NCBI GenBank assembly: GCA_002493835.1
Contig: DLAA01000112.1
Coordinates: 1 to 33,501, forward strand
Length of the DNA stretch: 33,501 nt
DNA from: Lachnospiraceae bacterium UBA7060
GTDB lineage: Bacteria; Bacillota; Clostridia; Lachnospirales; Lachnospiraceae
Direction: 5' to 3'
Made by a program: the position numbers and the translations under genes. Of this stretch, positions 22,906 to 30,207 are shown in pieces. The notes under the pieces were generated by a model. The model made no database searches and was not told the DNA's origin. It saw only the letters and a list, made by a program, of their open reading frames with translations. Positions within the stretch are counted from its first letter, which is position 1, and the number at the start of each line of letters is the position of its first letter.

Positions 22906-25218
22906 CTACGCGCGCAGCTTCCAGATATCGCGGTTATACTCCGCAATGGTTCTGTCGGAAGAGAAGAATCCCGCCTTGGCGATATTTACAAGCATCATCC
23001 TTCTCCATTTCTCCTGATCCTCATAATCTGCTATCATCTTATCCTTGACAGCGATATAATCCTCCAGATCCAGAAGAGTCATAAACCAGTCCTTATTCAG
23101 CAGTTCCTTGTGAAGTCTCTCCAAATTATCCTTATGCCCAACCTTTAACGCTTCCTTGCTCACGATAAAGTCAACCGCTTTCTGTATCACAGGCGATTTC
23201 TTATAATAGTCCTTTGAAACATAATCGGCCTTCTCATAGTGCTCGATGACCGCTTCCGATTTCTCACCGAAAATATAGATATTGTCATCTCCCACCAGCT
23301 CATGAATCTCCACGTTGGCGCCATCAGAGGTGCCCAGCGTCACCGCGCCGTTCAACATAAACTTCATATTGCCTGTTCCGGAAGCCTCCTTGGAAGCTAG
23401 GGAAATCTGCTCGGAAATATCACAGGCAGGAATCATCTTCTCAGCGTAAGCCACATTATAATTCTCCACCATAAGCACGGTCATGTAAGGACTGACTTCG
23501 GGATCCTTGTTGACAATCTCCTGCAGCACCAAAATCAAGTGGATGATATCCTGTGCAATCACATAAGCGGGAGCTGCCTTTGCACCGAAAATGAAGGTCA
23601 GCGGCCTCACTGGTTTCTTGCCGGCCTTGATCTCCAAATATTTATGAATGATATAGAGCGCATTCATCTGCTGCCTCTTATACTCATGCAACCGTTTACT
23701 CTGAATATCAAAGATAGAATCCGGATTCAGCGTCACTCCCTCCGCCTTCTGCACGTAGGCTGCCAAATCTTTCTTTCGGTTCATCTTGATCCTGGCAATG
23801 CGTTCGAGCACATTCTCGTCGTCAATATAGGCGAGTAATTTTTCCAGATTGCCAGCATCCTTCTTATAGCTGTCCCCAATAGTTTCCGAGATAAATTCAG
23901 CCAGCTCATGATTACAGGATAAGAGCCATCTTCTAAAAGTGATTCCGTTGGTTTTATTGTTAAACTTTTCAGGATATATTTTATAAAAAGCATTTAATTC
24001 CGTATTCTTTAAAATCTCCGTATGAATCGCTGCCACACCATTCACTGAAAAGCCGTAGTGAATATCGATATGAGCCATATGCACCTTGTCATCCTCATCG
24101 ATAATCTGCACCTTGGGATCTTTGTACTTCGCCGCCACACGCTTATCCAATTCCTTTATGATCGGTACAAGCTGGGGCACTACTTTCTCCAAATAAGCTA
24201 ACGGCCATTTCTCCAAAGCCTCCGCGAGAATCGTATGATTTGTGTAGGCACAAGTTTTGCTAACAACCTCGATAGCCTCATCCATAGTGAAGGCTTTCTC
24301 GTCCACCAGAATGCGTATCAACTCAGGAATCACCATGGTAGGATGCGTGTCATTGATCTGGATCACTGCGTGCTCATACATCTTTCGAAGGTCATACTGC
24401 TTCTCCTTCATCTCCTTCAAAATCAGCTGCGCAGCATTGCTCACCATAAAATACTGCTGATAGATGCGCAGCAAATTACCGGCTTCGTCGGAGTCATCCG
24501 GATAAAGGAATAATGTCAAATTCTTCTCGATATCTTCTTTGTCAAAATCAATTCCCTTCTTGACCAAGCTCTCATCAATGCTCTCAATATCAAACAATCT
24601 CAGCTTATTCACGCCATTATCATAGCCGATGACATCTATGTCATAAAGTCTGGATGTCACCTTTTTGTCGCCAAACGCTACCTCAAAGGCAGTATCCGTT
24701 TTTGTGAGCCAGGACTGTTCCTCAATCCAGTCATTTTTCTCAGCGGTCTGCAGTTTATCTTTAAATTTCTGCTTAAAAAGGCCAAAGTGATAATTCAAGC
24801 CGATACCCTCTCCCGGAAGTCCAAGGGAAGCGATAGAATCCAGAAAGCATGCTGCCAGACGCCCCAGTCCGCCATTTCCAAGGGAAGGCTCCGGCTCCAC
24901 CTCCTCGATCACGGAAAGCTGCTTTCCGTTCTTTTTGAGAATCTTATCCAGATTGTCGTAGATCCCCAGATTGATCAGGTTGTTGGACAACAGCTTACCA
25001 ATCAGGAACTCCGCGGAAATGTAATAAATTTTTTTCTCCCCCTCAATTCGCTCTGACGCACTCATCAGTTTCTTGGAAAGCTGAAGAATGCTGTAGTAAA
25101 GCTCTTCGTTGCTGCAGGCAGCAACAGACTTACCATAGCCGCTCTGTGTTTGATTCTCAAGCTCCTGCTCAAGATTCATCACCAATATGTCTCTTTTCAG
25201 ATTGCTTGCTTGTGCCAT
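22906..25218 (-). CDS. glgP: Glycogen/maltodextrin phosphorylase
   Basis: A 770-residue GT35 enzyme that releases glucose 1-phosphate from alpha-1,4-glucans with phosphate and pyridoxal phosphate. The PLP lysine is Lys619 in EASGTGNMKFMLNGA. Other conserved segments are EPSLGNGGLGRLAACFLDS, INDTHPTM, NKTNGITFRRWL and QVKRLHEYKRQ-like IQSKRLHEYKRQ. It is somewhat shorter than the E. coli enzyme (about 800), as in clostridia. ATG at 25216-25218 has AGGAGG upstream. It lies downstream of a LacI regulator and PPi-PFK in the same direction, consistent with glycogen breakdown feeding glycolysis. Maltodextrin as main substrate is an alternative. Confidence 0.95.
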   Translation of the reverse strand: MAQASNLKRDILVMNLEQELENQTQSGYGKSVAACSNEELYYSILQLSKKLMSASERIEGEKKIYYISAEFLIGKLLSNNLINLGIYDNLDKILKKNGKQLSVIEEVEPEPSLGNGGLGRLAACFLDSIASLGLPGEGIGLNYHFGLFKQKFKDKLQTAEKNDWIEEQSWLTKTDTAFEVAFGDKKVTSRLYDIDVIGYDNGVNKLRLFDIESIDESLVKKGIDFDKEDIEKNLTLFLYPDDSDEAGNLLRIYQQYFMVSNAAQLILKEMKEKQYDLRKMYEHAVIQINDTHPTMVIPELIRILVDEKAFTMDEAIEVVSKTCAYTNHTILAEALEKWPLAYLEKVVPQLVPIIKELDKRVAAKYKDPKVQIIDEDDKVHMAHIDIHYGFSVNGVAAIHTEILKNTELNAFYKIYPEKFNNKTNGITFRRWLLSCNHELAEFISETIGDSYKKDAGNLEKLLAYIDDENVLERIARIKMNRKKDLAAYVQKAEGVTLNPDSIFDIQSKRLHEYKRQQMNALYIIHKYLEIKAGKKPVRPLTFIFGAKAAPAYVIAQDIIHLILVLQEIVNKDPEVSPYMTVLMVENYNVAYAEKMIPACDISEQISLASKEASGTGNMKFMLNGAVTLGTSDGANVEIHELVGDDNIYIFGEKSEAVIEHYEKADYVSKDYYKKSPVIQKAVDFIVSKEALKVGHKDNLERLHKELLNKDWFMTLLDLEDYIAVKDKMIADYEDQEKWRRMMLVNIAKAGFFSSDRTIAEYNRDIWKLRA

Positions 25219-25383
25219 GTTTTGAAACCTCCTTTTTGTCTTCTTTACTTTATGATTTTTCTTTATTTATGTTTTTTTATTCAATCTTATCATTCCTTGT
25301 TCTCACACAGGACATATTACTCCTCATTTCTGAGCAGCTTGTTGCAAAAAAGCGATTGAAAAATCAGTTCATCAGCATGATTT

Positions 25384-26373
25384 TTAATCTAAAATATCCT
25401 CGTATTTCATCCTCACCAGTTCATATCCCAGCACGATCTGCCTTCCTTCACCGCCATCCAAAAGCCGTTTTAATTCTTCCACAGCTTCCGAGGCAATCCG
25501 CTTAAAATTCTGCCTGACCGTATTCATCTGCTTCCCCGCATACCCCATCAGTGTAATCCCGTCAAACCCGCATACCGGACGAAAAATATCCATCTCGATA
25601 AGCGCTTTCATCGCGCCTATCGCCATCAAATCGGAAGCGCATACCACAATATCCTTCTTCTTCGCATATCGGAATGTCAATTCTCTTGCCAGTCTTTCCG
25701 AGAACTCGCCATTTCTAACAAGCAGAGGTATCTCTTCCTCTCTGGCAAGCCTCTGAATGCCTGCAAGTCTCTCTTTTGTGACATAACCGTTCCTTTTACC
25801 TGCAAGATATAGTATACTCTTTCCCTTGTTCTCCGTGAGCGTTTTCTTCGCCACTTCATACTGGGCCGCCGCTTGGTCAATCCAGACCGATGAGGAATAT
25901 TCATTCACCAAAGGCGCATCCACTGTCACAATCTTAAAAAGCTGTGAATGAATCAGTTCCTTTAGCACCTTGTCGTCCCTCGACATGCCAAAAATCAAAA
26001 GACCCGTAATACTTTGGGACTGCAGATAATTCACAACCTCATCCAGGTTTTTGTTTTTCAGCATAGAATCAAAAATAGTGATCACGTCCAAATTTAATTC
26101 GACCGCCCGGCCTATGGTGCCTGTTATATACTGCATATTAATCTCATCCACCGTCTGAGACGCATTGTTCAGATTCAGAAGAAGAGCCACCCTGCCTGAT
26201 TGTTTGGAGGAGAGCGCCGCCGCAACGGAATTAGGTACAAAATTCAACTCCGCCACTGCCTGATTCACTTTTTTCTTAGTCTCCTCACTCACGTTGGGGT
26301 AATTATTTAACACTTTAGATACAGTGGAAATCGCCACCCCTGCCTGTTTTGCGACATCTTTGATCGATACCAT
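25384..26373 (-). CDS. LacI-family transcriptional regulator
   Basis: A 329-residue repressor-type protein. Residues 1-50 are the LacI helix-turn-helix (MVSIKDVAKQAGVAISTVSKVLNNYPNVSEETKKKV) with the hinge PNSVAAALSSKQSG; the rest is a sugar-binding-protein-like effector domain ending near VRMKYEDILD. A frame 30 codons longer was rejected because those codons lie over the promoter and operator. The gene stands between PPi-PFK and glycogen phosphorylase, its probable targets, and appears autoregulated through a palindrome at its own start site. Effector unknown; a sugar or sugar phosphate is expected. Confidence 0.9.
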   Translation of the reverse strand: MVSIKDVAKQAGVAISTVSKVLNNYPNVSEETKKKVNQAVAELNFVPNSVAAALSSKQSGRVALLLNLNNASQTVDEINMQYITGTIGRAVELNLDVITIFDSMLKNKNLDEVVNYLQSQSITGLLIFGMSRDDKVLKELIHSQLFKIVTVDAPLVNEYSSSVWIDQAAAQYEVAKKTLTENKGKSILYLAGKRNGYVTKERLAGIQRLAREEEIPLLVRNGEFSERLARELTFRYAKKKDIVVCASDLMAIGAMKALIEMDIFRPVCGFDGITLMGYAGKQMNTVRQNFKRIASEAVEELKRLLDGGEGRQIVLGYELVRMKYEDILD

Positions 26374-26414
26374 ATTTTTCCATCCCGAAACGATCTCTGT
26401 ATTTGTAAGTTTAT

Positions 26415-26428
26415 GGAAATCGTTTTCC
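26415..26428. promoter_or_regulatory. Candidate LacI-type autoregulatory operator
   Basis: GGAAATCGTTTTCC is a 14-bp near palindrome (all but one base pair symmetric) centred on CG, as expected for LacI-family operators. It lies immediately downstream of the -10 box, at the predicted transcription start. A related GAGATCGTTTCGG lies about 30 bp further into the leader. Confidence 0.6.
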
Positions 26429-26434
26429 GAGATC

Positions 26435-26474
26435 ATCATATAACAAAAGAGTGGTTTTGTCAAACCACTCTTTT
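26435..26474 (-). promoter_or_regulatory. Promoter of the LacI gene embedded in a hairpin
   Basis: Minus-strand TTGACA (26458-26463), 17-bp spacer and TATGAT (26435-26440). A perfect 13-bp stem (AAAAGAGTGGTTT / AAACCACTCTTTT, 26445-26474, loop of 4) is centred on the -35 box. The stem is followed by TTTTGTTAT in the minus direction and TTTTAAAAATTTTT in the plus direction, so it may also end the upstream pfp transcript. Confidence 0.75.
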
Positions 26475-26535
26475 AAAAATTTTTATTTTTCCATTCAGCC
26501 AGATCACATAGAGACCGGCCAAACTACTGAAACCA

Positions 26536-27762
26536 TCACTTTCTCACCAGGTGTCTCGGCAATCCATTCACGTAGAGAGGCTGCAGCTCACCCATAATCA
26601 ACGGTCTTGCATATTTTTCATACTCCTCAGTAAGACCCTTGCCATCCGCTGTGATCCACTCATCGGGCACATTTCTCTCCACATTTGCAATTGCATGAAT
26701 ATCATAAGCGCTTGTACCACACTGATAAGGATTCTCTCCATTTCTATCAAGTGTGATCATCATGCCGGTCTTCCCCTCTTCCGCTGCCATCACAGCGTCA
26801 TGTCCAACCTGGAAAGCCTCGTTGATATCTGTCAGGGATGCCAGATGAGTCGCCGCTCTCTGCAGCGTTGAGAACTCGATTGCACGTGTCTTAAGACCTG
26901 TCTCCGCCGCGATCTTCTCCGCGAGCATAACAGCCGTGCCGGACATCTGCTTGTGTCCAAATGCATCCACAGCAACTTCTCTTCCGATCTCACATACATA
27001 TCTGCCATCCGCAACCTTCACACCTTCAGAAACAGCAATCACAACAGAAGACTTCTTCGCAGCAAGGTCTTTCACGTACGCGACAAAATTGTCAATATCA
27101 AAAACTTTCTCCGGCAGGTAAATGGCATCACAGCCCTCACAGTCATCGCCCTTAGCCAGCGCTGCAGCCGCGGTAAGCCAGCCCGCATTACGTCCCATAA
27201 TCTCTACGATGCAAACCGTAGGCTTTTTCGCGCCAAAAGATGCATTGTCACGAATCACTTCCTTCAGGGAAGCCGCGATATATTTCGCTGCGGAACCGTA
27301 GCCCGGGCAATGGTCTGTCACCGGCAAATCATTATCGATGGTCTTGGGAACACCCATGAATCTCTGCGGCTTGTTATGCGCCGCCGCATAGTCAGACAGC
27401 ATCTTCACTGTATCCATGGAGTCATTGCCGCCCGCATAAAACAGACACTCAATGTCATGCTTCTCCATGATTTCAAAAACTTTTTCGTAAACATCCTCAT
27501 GTCCCTCAATCTTGGGCATCTTAAAACGGCAGGATCCCAAAAAAGCGGAAGGTGTTCTCTTCAAGAGTTCGATTCCTGTCTCATCGTCCAGGTATTCACC
27601 CAGATCAATCATTTTGTCCTCCAAAAAGCCTTCGATACCGTGAACCATACCGTAAATCTTCTTCACTCCCAGCTTCTTAGCAGCGGCATACACACCTGCT
27701 ACGGAAGAATTGATAACGGCTGTAGGGCCGCCGGACTGACCAACAACAATGTTTCCTTTCAT
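26536..27762 (-). CDS. pfp: Phosphofructokinase, pyrophosphate-dependent type
   Basis: A 408-residue glycolytic enzyme phosphorylating fructose 6-phosphate. Two signatures point to pyrophosphate rather than ATP: Asp114 in GGNDS (111-115), where ATP enzymes have Gly (GGDGS), and Lys140 in PKTIDND (139-145), where ATP enzymes have Gly. The N-terminus KGNIVVGQSGGPTAVINSS is the phosphate-binding start. Further conserved blocks are CIVEIMGRNAGWL and RAIEFSTLQRAA. The reaction is reversible, and the PPi form is common in anaerobic clostridia. It precedes the LacI and glgP genes and has a promoter at 27848-27876. Confidence 0.9.
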   Translation of the reverse strand: MKGNIVVGQSGGPTAVINSSVAGVYAAAKKLGVKKIYGMVHGIEGFLEDKMIDLGEYLDDETGIELLKRTPSAFLGSCRFKMPKIEGHEDVYEKVFEIMEKHDIECLFYAGGNDSMDTVKMLSDYAAAHNKPQRFMGVPKTIDNDLPVTDHCPGYGSAAKYIAASLKEVIRDNASFGAKKPTVCIVEIMGRNAGWLTAAAALAKGDDCEGCDAIYLPEKVFDIDNFVAYVKDLAAKKSSVVIAVSEGVKVADGRYVCEIGREVAVDAFGHKQMSGTAVMLAEKIAAETGLKTRAIEFSTLQRAATHLASLTDINEAFQVGHDAVMAAEEGKTGMMITLDRNGENPYQCGTSAYDIHAIANVERNVPDEWITADGKGLTEEYEKYARPLIMGELQPLYVNGLPRHLVRK

Positions 27763-27847
27763 GTGACTGTCTCTCCTTTATTTTTTATTTTTGCTGCAAA
27801 ATATTTATTTCGTCTGCAGCAGTGCTCTATTTCTCTTTGTGCTCTAT

Positions 27848-27876
27848 AGTATACCAAAAAATTCCTTTTAAAACAA
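27848..27876 (-). promoter_or_regulatory. Promoter of the phosphofructokinase gene
   Basis: Minus-strand TTGTTT (27871-27876), 17-bp spacer and TATACT (27848-27853). The leader of about 80 nt can form GCTGCA/TGCAGC pairing just ahead of the ribosome binding site. The rest of the 27763-28085 spacer is A/T-rich; no clear promoter for the divergent DegV gene could be assigned. Confidence 0.6.
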
Positions 27877-28085
27877 GTACAAGCAAGGAAATGTTAAAAA
27901 CACAAAATGCAGTTTTTTCCTTGCGTCAACGCGAAAAGTCTTGATTGTATTTATTTTTTAAACATGTTACACTTTTGATGTATGATTGAAATTATATATC
28001 TGTTCGTCAGCTGTCTGCGTAGTTACTGTGCCGGCCCCGGAAGCATTTTTCCATTTATTTTCAGAAAGGTTCGGGTATTTTCATT

Positions 28086-28973
28086 ATGATGAATTATATT
28101 ATTAGCTGTTGTTCTACTGCGGATCTCTCCGCAGAGCATTTCAAAAGGCGCAATATTTCCTATGCCTGCTTTCACTATGAACTGAACGGCCAAGAATATT
28201 TGGATGATCTTGGAAAAAGCATGCCATTTGAGCAATTCTATCAATCAATGGCTGAGGGCGCCGAGACCAAAACCTCCCAGATCAATGTTGTAGAATTCAC
28301 AGAATACTTTGAACCTTTTTTGAAAGCCGGAAAAGATGTTCTGCATCTATGCCTATCCTCCGGCATCTCCGGAGTCATCAACTCCGCCATGACTGCCAAA
28401 GAAAATCTGGAGGAACAGTATCCCGGCCGAACCATCTATATTGTAGACTCTCTTGCCGCCTCCTCTGGCTTTGGTCTTCTCATGGATAAGCTTGCGGACC
28501 TGCGCGATGAGGGTATGCCCATCGAAGAACTCTACCAATGGGCACTGGATAACCGCCTGCGCTTAAACCACTGGTTCTTCTCTACAGACCTGACATTCTA
28601 TATCAGAGGCGGCCGCATTTCGAAGACATCCGGTATGATCGGCAATATGTTAAATATCTGTCCACTTCTGAACGTGGATTATCAAGGATGCCTCATCCCC
28701 CGCTGCAAAATCCGCACCAAGCGCAAGGTCATACACACCATCGTAGATAAAATGGAAGAGTGTACCGAAGAAGGCCGCGGATACAACGGCAAATGTTATA
28801 TCTCACAGTCGGCCTGCTACGCGGATGCAAGACTCACGGCAGATCTGATTGAGGAACGTTTCCCGAATCTGGACGGCAAAGTATTGATAAACAGTATCGG
28901 CACTACCATTGGCGCCCACACAGGCCCTGGTACGGTAGCCGTGTTCTTCTGGGGAAAAAAGAGAGTTGACTGA
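28086..28973 (+). CDS. DegV-family fatty-acid-binding protein
   Basis: A 295-residue cytoplasmic protein of the DegV/FakB fold, which binds a fatty acid and in FakB members presents it to the kinase FakA. Typical segments are ISCCSTADLS near the start, TKTSQINVVEFTEYFEPFLKAGKDVLHLCLSSGISG (about 62-97), VDSLAASSGFG and RGGRISKTSG, and the C-terminal IGTTIGAHTGPGTVAVFFWG with the His characteristic of lipid-head binding. Length is normal (280-300). Two ATGs in tandem (28086 and 28089) are possible starts; the ribosome binding site is weak. The last codons form part of a terminator for the convergent gene. No FakA-like kinase is nearby. Confidence 0.92.
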   Translation: MMNYIISCCSTADLSAEHFKRRNISYACFHYELNGQEYLDDLGKSMPFEQFYQSMAEGAETKTSQINVVEFTEYFEPFLKAGKDVLHLCLSSGISGVINSAMTAKENLEEQYPGRTIYIVDSLAASSGFGLLMDKLADLRDEGMPIEELYQWALDNRLRLNHWFFSTDLTFYIRGGRISKTSGMIGNMLNICPLLNVDYQGCLIPRCKIRTKRKVIHTIVDKMEECTEEGRGYNGKCYISQSACYADARLTADLIEERFPNLDGKVLINSIGTTIGAHTGPGTVAVFFWGKKRVD

Positions 28974-28988
28974 TCTGGTCAACTCTCT
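28955..28988 (-). terminator. Intrinsic terminator of the exchanger gene, inside the DegV gene end
   Basis: An 11-bp stem (AGAGAGTTGAC / GTCAACTCTCT, loop TGATCTG) is followed on the minus strand by TTTTTT, 33 bp beyond the exchanger stop. Its far arm, T-run and part of its loop are the last codons and stop of the convergent DegV gene. In the plus direction no T-run follows. Confidence 0.85.
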
Positions 28989-29021
28989 CTGCATATGCAC
29001 TTTATGGCACACGTCTCCCCT

Positions 29022-29963
29022 TTACCGCATCAGATATACAAAATACCCTGCATAACCGAGAAGCATAACCGCGCCGCCAAGACGGCCAAGGCGCTTATTT
29101 TTAAAAACGCAAATCCATAAAAGAACTGTCGACGAGATACATACAATACCATCTGTCAAGAATTCAGGCGCATACGCCACTGGTGTGATCAGCGCCGAGG
29201 TCCCCACTACAAAAAGAATATTAAAAATATTACTGCCAACGATATTGCCGACGGCGATATCTGCTTTGCCTTTAATAGCCGCCGTGACGCTCGTCACAAG
29301 CTCAGGAAGAGATGTGCCAAATGCCACAATGGTCAGACCGATCAACCGCTCGCTCATGCCAAATATCAGTGCAAGCTCTGTAGCCGCATCCACCGCCACA
29401 TCAGAGCCTGCCACGATCATTACACCTCCAAGCACAATATACAGAAGCATCTTCCAGACCGGCATAGGCTTGTCTTCCAGTACCTCCTCCGCCAAACCGC
29501 TGCCCTTTTTCGCAATCACCAGCAAATAGCCAAGATAACCAAGCATCAGTGCCCACAAAATCAGGCCGTCAGAAAAAAGAAGCGTGTAATCACCCGTACA
29601 TCCCATCACCAGAAGAACAGCCGTCACCAAAATCACAAATGGAATCTCATATTTCACCGTAGTCTTCTGTACTGCAATGGGAGCAATCACAGCGGTAAGT
29701 CCTAAAATTAGCAGAACATTTAAAATATTGCTTCCCACGATATTTCCGATAGTGATCTCCGCGCTTCCTTTTAAAGCTGCCGACACACTGACCGCCGCCT
29801 CCGGCAGAGACGTACCCATGGCAACGATGGTAAGACCGATCACAAGCTGAGGAATGCCAAACTTCTCTGCTACTTTACTCGCTCCCTCCACAAACCAGTC
29901 CGCGCCCTTTACAAGGAGCACAAACCCCAACGCCAACAACCCAATTTGAACTGCAACTTCCAT
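29022..29963 (-). CDS. CaCA-family cation exchanger (Ca2+/Na+ or Mn2+ type)
   Basis: A 313-residue membrane protein with about ten helices. The two inverted alpha repeats are plain: AMGTSLPEAAVSV...GNIVGSNILNVLLILG (about 50-90) and AFGTSLPELVTSV...GNIVGSNIFNILFVVG (about 210-255), the ion-binding core of YrbG-like Ca2+/cation antiporters. The ATG at 29961-29963 with GGAGG upstream was chosen; a frame 21 codons longer runs into the riboswitch terminator. The yybP-ykoY-type riboswitch in front suggests that manganese induces it, so Mn2+ export is a likely role, though calcium cannot be excluded. Monocistronic, with its own promoter and terminator. Confidence 0.92.
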   Translation of the reverse strand: MEVAVQIGLLALGFVLLVKGADWFVEGASKVAEKFGIPQLVIGLTIVAMGTSLPEAAVSVSAALKGSAEITIGNIVGSNILNVLLILGLTAVIAPIAVQKTTVKYEIPFVILVTAVLLVMGCTGDYTLLFSDGLILWALMLGYLGYLLVIAKKGSGLAEEVLEDKPMPVWKMLLYIVLGGVMIVAGSDVAVDAATELALIFGMSERLIGLTIVAFGTSLPELVTSVTAAIKGKADIAVGNIVGSNIFNILFVVGTSALITPVAYAPEFLTDGIVCISSTVLLWICVFKNKRLGRLGGAVMLLGYAGYFVYLMR

Positions 29964-30000
29964 ATCTTTTCCTCCGTTTCCGAAAGCTCCACGCCATTCA

Positions 30001-30048
30001 TAAAAGAAAGACGGGGCTTTCAACATTTTTCATGCTAAAAGTCTCGTC
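30001..30048 (-). terminator. Riboswitch-controlled terminator in the exchanger leader
   Basis: A 17-bp stem with two mismatches (30010-30048, loop GAAAA) is followed by TTTCTTTT on the minus strand, 38 bp before the exchanger ATG. Its 5' arm includes the aptamer's closing strand (CTTTTAGC), so aptamer folding and terminator folding exclude each other. Confidence 0.8.
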
Positions 30049-30151
30049 CTTTCTATTCTTCCTCCAATATCCAACAGGAAACAGAAAGCGTGTAAACATG
30101 ACGAAAGTGTCAGGGTATGTTGCTTACACAGGATAACTACTCCCTCTTAAC
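30034..30151 (-). promoter_or_regulatory. yybP-ykoY (Mn2+) riboswitch aptamer
   Basis: The leader contains the family's marker elements in the right order on the minus strand: GAGGGAGTAG at the 5' side, CGTCA in the middle (30084 region), and GACGAGACTTTT at the 3' side. The ends GTTAAG and CTTTTAGC can form the closing helix. The aptamer starts within a few bases of the predicted transcription start. Known members bind Mn2+ and turn on Mn exporters, including CaCA-type genes. With the terminator at 30001-30048, the expected logic is Mn2+ on. Confidence 0.8.
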
Positions 30152-30189
30152 TTATGAGATAAATTATCATAAGCATTCCCGCTTGTCAA
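30151..30189 (-). promoter_or_regulatory. Promoter of the exchanger gene
   Basis: Minus-strand TTGACA (30184-30189), 17-bp spacer and TAATTT (30161-30166). A 7-bp inverted repeat CTTATGA (30151-30157) / TCATAAG (30167-30173) flanks the -10 box and might bind a regulator in addition to the riboswitch. Confidence 0.75.
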
Positions 30190-30207
30190 GTGTTCTATGC
30201 ATCATTT

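Noticed and set aside
26413..26429. CcpA cre site at the LacI promoter
   Set aside because: The spacing between the TG and the CG is one base too long for the cre consensus; a LacI-type self-operator fits better.
26374..26463. N-terminal extension of the second LacI regulator
   Set aside because: The extension would translate the -10 box, the transcription start and the operator; LacI proteins begin directly with the helix-turn-helix.
26953..27849. 298-codon plus-strand open frame opposite pfp
   Set aside because: It lies entirely antisense to a conserved enzyme gene and its promoter region and shows no recognisable motif.
29964..30026. N-terminal extension of the cation exchanger
   Set aside because: It overlaps the riboswitch terminator tail, and the shorter start has a GGAGG site.
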